Positions 32,614-40,646 of a stretch of DNA of 64,000 bases are shown here, one piece after another (position 1 is the first letter of the stretch; each line of letters begins with the position of its first letter). The translations under genes were made by a program, and so were the position numbers. Source of the DNA: Bdellovibrio sp047344985. GTDB lineage: Bacteria; Bdellovibrionota; Bdellovibrionia; Bdellovibrionales; Bdellovibrionaceae. The notes under the pieces are model-generated. The model was not told the DNA's origin and did no database searches. It saw nothing but the letters and a program-made list of their open reading frames with translations. The DNA is taken from NCBI RefSeq assembly GCF_047344985.1, contig NZ_CP178861.1:1302001-1366000 (forward strand). The letters run 5' to 3'.

Positions 32614-35418
32614 TTAAAATCCAACGCCTGTCGCTAAGAAAAACTCTCCTCGGACTTTGTTATCAAGAAGTCTTTGCACAACACGACCTCCGAAAGTGAT
32701 TGGCAAGAATCTAAGAATCACGGATTCAAATCTTAATTCCGCTCCGTAACTGTTCAGTGTCGAATCAAGCTTTGTGCTTTGCACGTATGTAGAATCAAAA
32801 AACACTGTTGAATACAGTCTTCTTAAATAGTACCAACCACCCAGGGCAAGATCAGGATAAGCGACGGGGAAAACATAATTCCCCGAAAGTTTTTGAAATT
32901 TCGGCACGTCTTTATAGTCGTATCCACGCGAGAAAACATAACCCATGAACGTACTTTCCGGAAGGAAGCGATATCCTGTGTCCGTCTGTCTTTGTTCGTC
33001 GAGAGTGAATGCAAATCCGTCGTTGGCAAAGAGTCCCGGAGTTTGCAAGTTCGCCTCTTGCAACACACGGTACGAAGACTGAAGAGAGTCTGAAGGCTGG
33101 TCCGCATCGTCGTACTGAATTTTATAACTTAAAAGCCAAGGCGCCATGATGGATCTTGCTTTTGGATCTTTGCTCCAAGAAAGTCCTAAAGACGAAGACG
33201 TTTTATAGAAGTAACTGCTTCCATCCAACTTCACTTTATTCAATTCGTACTCAGAGGTGTCCGTGTAAAAACCTCTTAAGTTCAAAAGAGCCGTGAAATT
33301 ATAAAGGCCGCTTTTTTTGATGTAAGGAACACTGACGCCAAGGCCCGCCGCATTTTCCGTCCACTCCAGCTCATCATCCGTATCGAAATCCGTGACTTTG
33401 CGACCGCGAGTTTCCGCTTCAAGATTTATTAGCGGATAATATTTTTTGATATCAAAACTAAGACTGCCGAAAGATTTCATCTCTTCAGCGTCTGTTCCGA
33501 TTTGGCCCGTGAATCCCAAAGTTCGAAGATAGTTGTCGGTTTTTACAACCAAACCTCCGCCACGGCCGATATTCAGTCCCCAGGTGTGGGGAATTGCGAG
33601 TCTTCTATCGAAGTCTCCGTAAGGTGCGGGCTTATATTTTTCCGCGCTTTTTGTATAAAGAGATTCCTGCTCGGGGAAACCTTGAGGAGGGAAGTCATTG
33701 TAGTTATCTGAAGGGGATTTATCGAGATAATTAAAATCGACAAGCTCTTTCGCTGAGAAAGTTTGGCAGTCCGGTAAGTTCGCCGTCGCAATTGTGGAGC
33801 CATAAGTGTCCATATTGCTGTAATAAAGCTGAGTTCCATCGGACCAAGGCATATAGGCACCGAGTTTTGAGTGCGTGCACTGAGCAAAACCCGAACCATT
33901 CATCATAAAGATTTCGTTGTGTCCTTTGTATTGCGCCTCAAAGAATAAATTTTTATTTTTATCGACGTGCAATGAGTAAAGAAGATTGCGCGACGGTGGT
34001 ACGAGCACATTTTCGATAGCTTTCTTTTGTAAATCGACGACAACAATGGATTTATAACCTGTTTTGTTTTCGATGATCGCGACAACTGTTTGATCATTCA
34101 GATAGCGAGCCTCCGACACCTTCGAATCGGGAAGGGCGATGGTCTGAACTAAGTTTCCCTGCAAATCAAACTCAGAGATATTCCAAGATTGATCGGGTCT
34201 AAAATCCGTCGCCAAAATTTTCGTTTCAGCCTCATTCAGACTTGGATTGTAAAGAATTTGACCATGAGTGATTCTATTTTTCTTGCCGGTTTTTAGATCC
34301 AACAGCACTAATTCTGAAAAGCCTTTGTGGGCGTAGCGTTTGTCAGGATTAAACTCCGTCATCACCGCTTTGTTCTTTCCGATATGCAATTGCATGAACT
34401 CTTTATTAAAAGAAATCTCGGCTATTTTTTCTTTCTTTCCGTTTTCTTCTTTATAAAGTGTTGGGTAGGTATCCAGAGTTTGTCCGACGTAATAAAGAGC
34501 ATGGCCCACTTTCACTGGAACCAGGTTTTCGCGGAAATCGACTTTGGCTTCTCCAGTTGGTGGAGCATCTGCCGCCCATTTTGTTTTTAAATCATTCATC
34601 GCTTCATTGTAGAAATCGCGGAAGTCTTGTCCCGTCACGCGCTTAAACGAAACGTAAAGACGTAGAGGAATCGGAAATCTAGAGACATCTTCAAGAACGT
34701 ATTTCCAAAGTTCTTCACCGTATTTGTTCGTACCGTAAGAAATCAGCGCGTAACCGTAGACATACTGATTAGGAAGATTCGTTTTGTAAGTTCCATTTAA
34801 GAACTCATCGTATATTGGGATTTCACCACTTAGAACAAGCGCTTTAAGTCTTGCCATAAATCGTGGTGAGCGTCCGCGACCGGCGTCGGTGTATTTCGTC
34901 TCTGTCCAAACGGCATCACCCTCCATAAACCAGGAAGGAATCGAAAGAGCCGTTGCCAATTGAACTCCCATATCTCCCATGATGTAATAGAGAAATCTTG
35001 TTCCGCGATGGTTGAAGTGATCAAACTGATTGACGTGGCGGTATTCGTGAATGGAAAGAGTTTGATACCACTCTGTAGATCCAACAAAGGGAAAGAAAGT
35101 GGAAGAAGTGAACCATTCACTTCTTCTCGGTGCGAGTGTGACAAAGCCGTTGGGAAGCGCGATTTGCGGGCGAATCACAAGGTTGAATTGCTCCGGCTTT
35201 TCAATGCCGTAAGTTTGTCCCACGAACTTCGAATAGTGCTCGACGAGATTCGCGATGTAAACAGACTCTGCCTGTAAGTAATCAGGATAGATCACTTGCA
35301 CGGAGTCGTTAGAGATTGTTTCCCACTTAATAGATGGGGGACTTTGCGCGAGGTCAAGTTGCGCGTGAGCTGCTGTGGTTGTGAGGAGCAAAAGAAGATA
35401 AACGAAATAAAATTTCAT
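32614..35418 (-). CDS. Metalloprotease-like, beta-propeller and outer-membrane barrel protein
   Basis: A 934-residue exported protein (signal peptide ending AHA-Q). Residues 30-290 hold a peptidase-MA-like gluzincin domain with HEYRH at 124-128 and downstream acidic residues in FMEGDAVWTE (166-173), so zinc binding looks intact. Residues about 300-640 look like a TolB-type propeller (IAEISFNKEF, LVLLDLKTGKKNR, WNISEFDLQGNL). The rest forms beta strands ending in a C-terminal Phe (LATGVGF), typical of outer-membrane barrels. The ATG at 35418 has AAGGA 7 bases upstream, but that site lies in a perfect hairpin. Probably a surface protease or a transporter with a peptidase lid. Confidence 0.8.
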   Translation of the reverse strand: MKFYFVYLLLLLTTTAAHAQLDLAQSPPSIKWETISNDSVQVIYPDYLQAESVYIANLVEHYSKFVGQTYGIEKPEQFNLVIRPQIALPNGFVTLAPRRSEWFTSSTFFPFVGSTEWYQTLSIHEYRHVNQFDHFNHRGTRFLYYIMGDMGVQLATALSIPSWFMEGDAVWTETKYTDAGRGRSPRFMARLKALVLSGEIPIYDEFLNGTYKTNLPNQYVYGYALISYGTNKYGEELWKYVLEDVSRFPIPLRLYVSFKRVTGQDFRDFYNEAMNDLKTKWAADAPPTGEAKVDFRENLVPVKVGHALYYVGQTLDTYPTLYKEENGKKEKIAEISFNKEFMQLHIGKNKAVMTEFNPDKRYAHKGFSELVLLDLKTGKKNRITHGQILYNPSLNEAETKILATDFRPDQSWNISEFDLQGNLVQTIALPDSKVSEARYLNDQTVVAIIENKTGYKSIVVVDLQKKAIENVLVPPSRNLLYSLHVDKNKNLFFEAQYKGHNEIFMMNGSGFAQCTHSKLGAYMPWSDGTQLYYSNMDTYGSTIATANLPDCQTFSAKELVDFNYLDKSPSDNYNDFPPQGFPEQESLYTKSAEKYKPAPYGDFDRRLAIPHTWGLNIGRGGGLVVKTDNYLRTLGFTGQIGTDAEEMKSFGSLSFDIKKYYPLINLEAETRGRKVTDFDTDDELEWTENAAGLGVSVPYIKKSGLYNFTALLNLRGFYTDTSEYELNKVKLDGSSYFYKTSSSLGLSWSKDPKARSIMAPWLLSYKIQYDDADQPSDSLQSSYRVLQEANLQTPGLFANDGFAFTLDEQRQTDTGYRFLPESTFMGYVFSRGYDYKDVPKFQKLSGNYVFPVAYPDLALGGWYYLRRLYSTVFFDSTYVQSTKLDSTLNSYGAELRFESVILRFLPITFGGRVVQRLLDNKVRGEFFLATGVGF

Positions 35419-35422
35419 TGGA

Positions 35423-35448
35423 GTATCCTTGTGAAAATACAAGGATAC
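35423..35448 (-). promoter_or_regulatory. Hairpin sequestering the ribosome site of the metalloprotease gene
   Basis: In the minus-strand mRNA, GUAUCCUUGU pairs perfectly with ACAAGGAUAC over a 6-base loop. The right arm contains the AAGGA Shine-Dalgarno, and the ATG begins 4 bases after the stem. This would block ribosome entry until the stem opens, as in RNA thermometers or leader-controlled genes. Confidence 0.6.
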
Positions 35449-35489
35449 ACATAACTTAGTTTAAATCGAGTCGCAACTAAACGCGTCTC

Positions 35490-35972
35490 TTAATTAGCAA
35501 GTGTCCTAAGCTTCCTAAGCTGTAAAAACGAACCAACAAGAAAAAGTACAAACCAAAAAGAAATAAATCCGCCGACCAAAGGGTCTTGCGGTCCCGCGGC
35601 CCACGGTGCATCCACGGGCAAACGAGTGAGAACCTCAAGTGTCGCAGGAACCAGCGAAAGAAAGAAACTAAAAGAGAGTGCGAGCGTTTGAATCTCTTTT
35701 CCAAGCTTCATTTGTTTTGTCTCAAAAATCCAACCAACAGAAAGACACGCAAGCACAAGGATTGCAACCGCGTGACCTGGGTTGAAGCCTCCTAATTTAG
35801 AAAGACCAAATGAGGTGAAGCATGTGATGATTGTCGTAAGATAATAAAATTTCCCTGTCGATGATTGCGGAGTGATTTTCCCATAGCGGAAAAGATCGAA
35901 AAGTCCGCTAGCGATCGCAATTAAACTAATCAGTGTATGAACGCTTCCAAGAGTAGAGAGATTAAGTCCCAT
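35490..35972 (-). CDS. Four-helix membrane protein, unknown function
   Basis: A 160-residue inner-membrane protein with four or five hydrophobic helices (TLISLIAIASGLFDLF, AVAILVLACLSVGWIF, LALSFSFFLSLVPATLEVL, GGFISFWFVLFLVGSFL). It resembles DUF2306-type small membrane proteins but I cannot assign a family. It precedes the metalloprotease gene by 71 bases on the same strand. Substrate unknown. Confidence 0.6.
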   Translation of the reverse strand: MGLNLSTLGSVHTLISLIAIASGLFDLFRYGKITPQSSTGKFYYLTTIITCFTSFGLSKLGGFNPGHAVAILVLACLSVGWIFETKQMKLGKEIQTLALSFSFFLSLVPATLEVLTRLPVDAPWAAGPQDPLVGGFISFWFVLFLVGSFLQLRKLRTLAN

Positions 35973-36166
35973 TTTGTTTCCTTGTAGGGGTTGCGTGGCA
36001 ACATATCATAAATAAGCGAGCGGAGAAGCCTCGTGTTTGAATCCCTTTTTGACCAATCTTTAAGCATAGTTAAGTCTTTTTCGGAAGTGTTGCCCATGGC
36101 TTAAGCAAAGCCCCAGAAATGCAGCAAAAAAACTTTAAATTTTTTAAAAAACTGCAAGAAATCGTA

Positions 36167-36193
36167 TTGACTTTGTCCCCCGCTTACTACAAA
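36167..36193 (+). promoter_or_regulatory. Candidate promoter of the tRNA pair
   Basis: TTGACT (36167-36172) and TACAAA (36188-36193), 15 bases apart and about 24 bases before tRNA-Lys. Followed by a GC-rich initial region typical of stable-RNA promoters. Confidence 0.45.
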
Positions 36194-36216
36194 TTAGCAC
36201 TTCCTAAACGGACAGT

Positions 36217-36292
36217 GGTTCGCTAGCTCAGCTGGTAGAGCACTTCACTTTTAATGAAGGGGTCGATGGTTCGAATCCATCGCGAGCCACCA
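36217..36292 (+). tRNA. tRNA-Lys (TTT)
   Basis: A 76-base tRNA. Acceptor arms GGTTCGC and GCGAGCC pair (one G-T wobble). The anticodon stem CTTCA/TGAAG holds loop CTTTTAA with anticodon TTT. The T-loop reads TTCGAAT and CCA is encoded. Confidence 0.96.
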
Positions 36293-36318
36293 TTTTTTGT
36301 TCGTTGTTTTCTCTACAC

Positions 36319-36394
36319 GTTCCCATCGTCTAGGGGCCTAGGACACCTCCCTTTCACGGAGGATACAGGGGTTCAAATCCCCTTGGGAACGCCA
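36319..36394 (+). tRNA. tRNA-Glu (TTC)
   Basis: A 76-base tRNA with acceptor arms GTTCCCA and TGGGAAC. The anticodon stem CCTCC/GGAGG encloses CTTTCAC with anticodon TTC. CCA is encoded. It lies 26 bases after tRNA-Lys and is likely co-transcribed. Confidence 0.96.
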
Positions 36395-36415
36395 AATTTT
36401 TTCAGGTAGGTTACG

Positions 36416-36781
36416 ATGTCTTATGAATCAGAACTGCCTTTTAAAAAGAATCCTCAAGAAATTTTAGCTGAAGATCCAAAGTTATCTCTCGTTGTTTCGC
36501 GACTTCAATCTCTATTCAATCCATTGCATATTTATCTCTTTGGCTCGCGTGTGACAGGTTTGAATCGAGTTAATAGTGACTATGATTTTGTTGTCGTCGT
36601 TAGTAAGACTGAAAAATCACGTCTGGAGAATATGCAATTTGCGCGACAAGCACTTTTCGATCTTGACGTCTCGGTGGATGTTTTTGTTTACGAGGAAACC
36701 GAGTTCAATGAATGGAAGAATGAACTCAATTCAATTCCTGAGGCAGCATACAATTTAGGTGTGGAGCTATCTTGTGGCTAA
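36416..36781 (+). CDS. MNT-type nucleotidyltransferase (antitoxin candidate)
   Basis: A 121-residue minimal nucleotidyltransferase. FGSRVTGLNRVNSDYDFVVVV carries the G-S and D-x-D motifs of the Pol-beta fold, with a third Asp in DVSVDVFVY. Proteins of this type (MntA) neutralise HEPN toxins, in known cases by AMPylation. It overlaps the HEPN gene by 8 bases and begins 22 bases after tRNA-Glu, a common insertion site for mobile cassettes. Confidence 0.87.
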   Translation: MSYESELPFKKNPQEILAEDPKLSLVVSRLQSLFNPLHIYLFGSRVTGLNRVNSDYDFVVVVSKTEKSRLENMQFARQALFDLDVSVDVFVYEETEFNEWKNELNSIPEAAYNLGVELSCG

Positions 36782-37187
36782 TGAGAAATCCACACGCCTT
36801 TGGTTTGCTAAAGCTCGCGCTGATCTAAAAGCTGCGACCTATCTTAATCCTAGTGAAGCCGATTTTTTTGGTGCCATCGTATTTCATTCTCAGCAATGTG
36901 CAGAAAAAGCTATTAAGGGGTTTTTAACATTTCATAATATCCGTGTGTTCAAAACCCATGACATGAATAAACTTATAGAAAATCTTTTAAGAATATACCC
37001 TGACTTCTCTGAAAAATATCCAGCTCTTTCAGAGTTCACGCTTTATGCTGTGGAATATCGATATCCTGATTTTGAGCACAGACTTCCATCGTTAACCTCC
37101 ACGCGTGTATCCGATGCCGTCAACGTTGCAAAAAATCTTTTTGAAGATCTTTCATCTCGTGTGGGTGAGCCTTTACCTCTTAAATAA
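36774..37187 (+). CDS. HEPN-domain protein (toxin candidate)
   Basis: A 137-residue helical HEPN protein: RLWFAKARADLKAA, then HSQQCAEKAIKGFLTFHNI, KTHDMNKLIENL, and EYRYPDFEHRLPS, where Arg-Tyr-Pro-Asp-Phe-Glu-His gives an R-x5-H motif expected of HEPN RNases. The GTG at 36774, with GGAG 8 bases before, is preferred over a GTG at 36759. Paired with the MNT gene it forms a type VII toxin-antitoxin-like module; activity is inferred from the family. Confidence 0.85.
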   Translation: MANEKSTRLWFAKARADLKAATYLNPSEADFFGAIVFHSQQCAEKAIKGFLTFHNIRVFKTHDMNKLIENLLRIYPDFSEKYPALSEFTLYAVEYRYPDFEHRLPSLTSTRVSDAVNVAKNLFEDLSSRVGEPLPLK

Positions 37188-37534
37188 ACAATTGGTAAAA
37201 ATCTTTCTATTACTAATCGTTGGGACTTTTGCAAATTCGTTGCACTCGATTTCTAACGCCCTTTCCGTTCTGCTGTTTAACTGCCTAAATTCATACCAAA
37301 CAAAAAAACTTATTCTCGTGCACAAGAAAGATTTCTCGACTGCGAGAACTAGCCTCATTTGCAAAACGCTGTATCCGACGAGGGTCTTAGAGAGTGCGCC
37401 GATGCGAGAAATCGAAATTTCAAAAAGATGCGAAAATGCGGTGATGTGTTTGTTTCGTACATTACTATGTACATCAAACACATTGTTGTGCAACCAACTA
37501 AAGCAATTTCTGTTATCTGACGAAGGATAGTGGC
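37188..37534. other. AT-rich gap with palindrome, no supported gene
   Basis: About 350 bases between the HEPN gene and the XRE regulator. Frames here are open on both strands but show no family motif, signal or ribosome site, and their translations look like random sequence. The only clear structure is the long inverted repeat at 37444-37483. The low GC fits an accessory insertion. Confidence 0.5.
37444..37483. promoter_or_regulatory. Long imperfect palindrome, candidate XRE operator
   Basis: Outer arms ATGTGTTTG and AAACACAT, inner perfect arms GTACAT and ATGTAC around TACT. It lies 52-91 bases before the GTG of the XRE-type gene, a natural place for a dimeric repressor. Confidence 0.5.
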
Positions 37535-37852
37535 GTGAAACAGAATAAAAATATTTTTGGAAATACATTAAAAGCTCTTTTAGGGCAGAAGAGATTAACG
37601 GCGAAGGATCTTTCTAGAGATCTTTCAATTCCTTATAGAACGGTCCAAGAATGGATAGGGAATGATGAACGCATTCCTCGTGAAGCTGAAACTATCAAAG
37701 CATTGGCAAATTATTTTGGAGTGAGTACACATTATCTTTTATTCGGAGAACGAGATCCAAGAGGGGATTTGGCAGAGTTTTTGGATAAAACAGAAATTCA
37801 TACAGGACTTTACGAAATCACAATCAAGAAAGTAAAAACCACAAAAGGATAA
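37535..37852 (+). CDS. XRE-family helix-turn-helix regulator
   Basis: A 105-residue regulator with a Cro/CI-type helix-turn-helix (residues 8-65): NTLKALLGQKRLTAKDLSR, then PYRTVQEWIGNDERIP and LANYFGVSTHYLLFG. A 35-residue charged tail follows. The GTG start has AAGGA upstream. It heads a tight operon: the next three genes follow with gaps of 4, 9 and 7 bases. A palindrome upstream is its likely autoregulatory site. Confidence 0.85.
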   Translation: MKQNKNIFGNTLKALLGQKRLTAKDLSRDLSIPYRTVQEWIGNDERIPREAETIKALANYFGVSTHYLLFGERDPRGDLAEFLDKTEIHTGLYEITIKKVKTTKG

Positions 37853-37856
37853 TGGA

Positions 37857-38315
37857 ATGAAGAAGGTATTTCTTAATCATAGTTTATTGCTGATGTTGAC
37901 TGGTGTTTTGATGTTCTTTTTTATGACTGAAGGTCATGCAAAAACCTCAAAGAATAAATCTACCTTATTGGATGATATTTCAAGCGGTAAAACTAGATTT
38001 TGTAACTTGAAGGAAAAAATCAATCCGAATGATCTTATTTCCCACTACTCTGCTTGTGGCACTGATAAGGATACATATTGCTATTTTGATCTTGTCGAAG
38101 GAAGTACCTGGTACTTTAACTGGGAAAGAGATCAAAAAAGAAACTGTGCTTATCTCAAATCAATCAGATACATCACCTTGAAACAAGAAAAGATCAGTAT
38201 TGATGATCCTGAAAAGTTGCGACAGGAGGAACAACAAGCTTTTGAATATCCATTGTCACTTGAAAAAGAACGTAATAGTCAACAAAGCAACGAAGACTTT
38301 TTGCGCGGGAAATAG
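37857..38315 (+). CDS. Small secreted protein, unknown function
   Basis: A 152-residue protein with a signal peptide (MKKVFLNHSLLLMLTGVL, cleavage near HA-K at 28). The mature part has four Cys (TRFCNLKEK, YSACGTDKDTYCYF, RNCAYL) and a Gln/Glu-rich C-terminal tail. No family recognised. AAAGGA lies 7 bases upstream of ATG. It is the second gene of the XRE-led operon. Confidence 0.65.
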   Translation: MKKVFLNHSLLLMLTGVLMFFFMTEGHAKTSKNKSTLLDDISSGKTRFCNLKEKINPNDLISHYSACGTDKDTYCYFDLVEGSTWYFNWERDQKRNCAYLKSIRYITLKQEKISIDDPEKLRQEEQQAFEYPLSLEKERNSQQSNEDFLRGK

Positions 38316-38324
38316 GAGTTAAGT

Positions 38325-38561
38325 ATGGGCTATATCGCTGTAATGATCTTTTGTGGGCTCATAGGAATTGTTATTGGCAAGCGCAAGGGCATGGGAATGG
38401 TGAAGTCTTTTATTGGAGGAGCTCTACTAGGTCCCTTGTGTTTTCTTATGATCTTCCTCAGTAAAGAGGCTGTGGATTGTCCCAAGTGTGCTGAGAAAAT
38501 TAAGCCAAAGGCTAAAAAATGTATTCACTGCGGCTATGAACTAGCTGCTGCTACAAAGTGA
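38325..38561 (+). CDS. Small membrane protein with C-terminal zinc ribbon
   Basis: A 78-residue protein: two hydrophobic helices (3-19 and 27-47), then a zinc ribbon of two CxxC knuckles (DCPKCAEKIKP and KCIHCGYEL). This resembles the zinc_ribbon_2/DUF-type membrane proteins that sense or scaffold. AGGAG lies 6 bases upstream. Third gene of the operon. Confidence 0.75.
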   Translation: MGYIAVMIFCGLIGIVIGKRKGMGMVKSFIGGALLGPLCFLMIFLSKEAVDCPKCAEKIKPKAKKCIHCGYELAAATK

Positions 38562-38568
38562 GGACTAA

Positions 38569-39192
38569 ATGAAAACCTGGATCTATTCAATAATATTGTG
38601 CTTAGCTTTTGTTGGTTGTGCATCTAAAGAGAAAAGAACTAAATTTTCAGATAAATCCATGAGGATAATGATTGATAGCGCCTCTATTTCTGCCAAAGAG
38701 TATGCAAAGCTTCAGACAGCACTAGTAAAAAATGGAGCTTTCATTGTTTTAGACAGAGCTAAAGGACTAAAAGCTATCAAGGAAGAACAAGATATGCTTC
38801 ATCGCAAGTCTATTGATCGCTTTGAGGACCGCGAGAAGTTCGCTATTTATGGAAAATTATATGGAGCCGGTGCTGTCGTGGTCGCGAATGTTCAATGCAA
38901 AGATATTTCTTATTGGACAGGTATGGGACATGAATGCCAGCAATCTATTAACTTGATGGATACTTCTACTGGAGAAGTCATTACAGCGGTAGACAACATC
39001 GTTAAGACGGACTGGGGAACCACCGCTCAATGGGATGATACTGTAACAAAATTAGTTGAAGCATATCCAAAAGATTTTAAGTCTCAACCAATTACCGCTC
39101 GTTTAATGGAATATAAAGCTGAATCTCAAGAAGAAGCCCAGAGACAAAGAGAACAAGCTGTACAAAATGGTATTACTGAGTCAGAAAATTAA
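38569..39192 (+). CDS. CsgG-like lipoprotein
   Basis: A 207-residue lipoprotein (lipobox AFVGC, Cys17). The fold resembles the nucleotide-independent core of CsgG/LpoB-type proteins: KLQTALVKNGAFIVLDRAKGLKAIKEEQD, GKLYGAGAVVVANV and SINLMDTSTGEVI. CsgG forms outer-membrane secretion pores for curli; this copy is shorter and may not form a pore. A Gln/Glu-rich helix ends the protein. Last gene of the XRE-led operon. Confidence 0.72.
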   Translation: MKTWIYSIILCLAFVGCASKEKRTKFSDKSMRIMIDSASISAKEYAKLQTALVKNGAFIVLDRAKGLKAIKEEQDMLHRKSIDRFEDREKFAIYGKLYGAGAVVVANVQCKDISYWTGMGHECQQSINLMDTSTGEVITAVDNIVKTDWGTTAQWDDTVTKLVEAYPKDFKSQPITARLMEYKAESQEEAQRQREQAVQNGITESEN

Positions 39193-39302
39193 TGCAAAAG
39201 TACTATTTGTTTATTTCTAAATTTGCCTACTGTTCTAAGACCCGGGCACCAGGAAGCGCCAACTTATTTGCACAAGTATTTTGATTCGTTATAGTGGACA
39301 TC

Positions 39303-39899
39303 ATGATGGGTGTTCGAGCTAAGAAAAAATCCAGTGAAAAAGATATTCTTTCTTTTGAGTCGGCAAAACAGTGGCTGTCGTGGCTGAGGGTGAACCATGC
39401 GCGCTCAAGCGGGGTGTGGCTTCAGATACAGAAAAAAGGTTCCGCTGAAAAGTCTCCGACTTATGCTGAAGCTCTCGATGCAGCTCTTTGTTATGGATGG
39501 ATCGATGGGCAGAAAAAGGCTTACGACGAAAATTCTTGGATACAAAGATTCACGCCCAGACGTCCTCGAAGTGTCTGGTCAAAAAAGAACACCGAGCACG
39601 CTGAGAGACTCCTGCGAGCTGGCAAAATAAAGAAGGCGGGACTCGCAGAGATCGAAGCAGCTAAAAAAGATGGACGATGGAAAGCGGCTTACGATTCTCC
39701 AAGTAAGGCGACCATTCCGGAAGATTTTCTTAAGGCTCTTAAGAAGAACAAAAAAGCGGAAGCATTTTTTAATTCGCTGAATAAAACAAATCTCTATTCG
39801 ATCGCTTATCGGCTGCAAACTGCCAAAACACCTGAAACTCGTGAAAAGCGCATGAAGATGATTTTGGAAATGATGGCGAAAGGTGAGAAGTTCCATTAA
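39303..39899 (+). CDS. YdeI/OmdA-family protein
   Basis: A 198-residue protein of the YdeI/OmpD-associated family: SGVWLQIQKKGSAEKSPTYAEALDAALCYGWIDG, IQRFTPRRPRSVWSKKN and the C-terminal YSIAYRLQTAKTPETREKRM. Members have been linked to resistance to cationic peptides or bacteriocins, but the mechanism is unknown. ATG 39303 is used; GTG 39294 and ATG 39306 are alternatives. Confidence 0.85.
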   Translation: MMGVRAKKKSSEKDILSFESAKQWLSWLRVNHARSSGVWLQIQKKGSAEKSPTYAEALDAALCYGWIDGQKKAYDENSWIQRFTPRRPRSVWSKKNTEHAERLLRAGKIKKAGLAEIEAAKKDGRWKAAYDSPSKATIPEDFLKALKKNKKAEAFFNSLNKTNLYSIAYRLQTAKTPETREKRMKMILEMMAKGEKFH

Positions 39900-39908
39900 T
39901 ATCATCAA

Positions 39909-40628
39909 ATGAAGTCTAAATTTCACTTTCTGATTTATATATTTGTCCTCATCACAACAAATAGTGCGTGCACGACGACTTATCCGCGTGTTGAGCAGGA
40001 TTTGAAGGACTACGACCATAAAATAGAAAAAATGAACAAGGATTTTTCGGTCACGCCGGAAAATACAGATAGTATCGAATGGGTTAAATCCAAACTTGAT
40101 CACATGTTTGAAATAGATCAATACATGAGAAATTACTGGAGCACTCCCATTGAAAAAGACTATTCCGTTGATGAAAGAAATCAGTTCAACCAAGAGTTTT
40201 TTAAACGCAATAATAAGTTAGACAGTCAAAACACGGCTGATACTAAAATGCTTTTAAAAAAATATGAATGGTTTAAAATCAGTGTCTTTGGAGAGAAGGC
40301 TGATAATCAAGGTTGGCTTCTGGTTCAACACGCTGATCTTGACGTTGAATTCCAAAAACAAGTCCTCACGATTTTAGAGCGGCTTTATCCTCTACAAGAA
40401 ACAAAGCCCGCAAACTATGCTTACCTTTTTGATCGTGTGGCTATTTCCTCTAATGACCCTAAAAATCGAAAACCTCAGCGCTACGGAACTCAAGGGCAAT
40501 GCGTGGGCCCGGGCCAATGGGAGCCTTGGCCTATCGAAGATGAAAAGAATGTGGATAAAAGAAGAAAAAGTATGGGGCTTCGTACTATGGCTGAGTATAA
40601 AGCCCTTTTCAAAGATATCTGCCACTAA
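39909..40628 (+). CDS. DUF6624-type lipoprotein
   Basis: A 239-residue lipoprotein (lipobox NSAC). The C-terminal half matches the DUF6624 pattern: DSQNTADTKMLLKKYEW, GEKADNQGWLLVQHADLD, AYLFDRVAIS, QRYGTQGQCVGPG and ENVDKRRKSMGL. No function is known for this family. The gene follows the YdeI/OmdA gene by 9 bases. Confidence 0.75.
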   Translation: MKSKFHFLIYIFVLITTNSACTTTYPRVEQDLKDYDHKIEKMNKDFSVTPENTDSIEWVKSKLDHMFEIDQYMRNYWSTPIEKDYSVDERNQFNQEFFKRNNKLDSQNTADTKMLLKKYEWFKISVFGEKADNQGWLLVQHADLDVEFQKQVLTILERLYPLQETKPANYAYLFDRVAISSNDPKNRKPQRYGTQGQCVGPGQWEPWPIEDEKNVDKRRKSMGLRTMAEYKALFKDICH

Positions 40629-40646
40629 AAAAAATCTCGAAAAACC

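Noticed and set aside
37105..37568. Open frames on both strands between HEPN and XRE genes
   Set aside because: They overlap real genes, have no ribosome site, no family motif and mixed composition; the AT-rich gap is better read as regulatory or spacer DNA.
36217..40628. An att site repeating the tRNA-Glu 3' end
   Set aside because: No second copy of the T-arm/acceptor sequence was found by eye downstream to purA.
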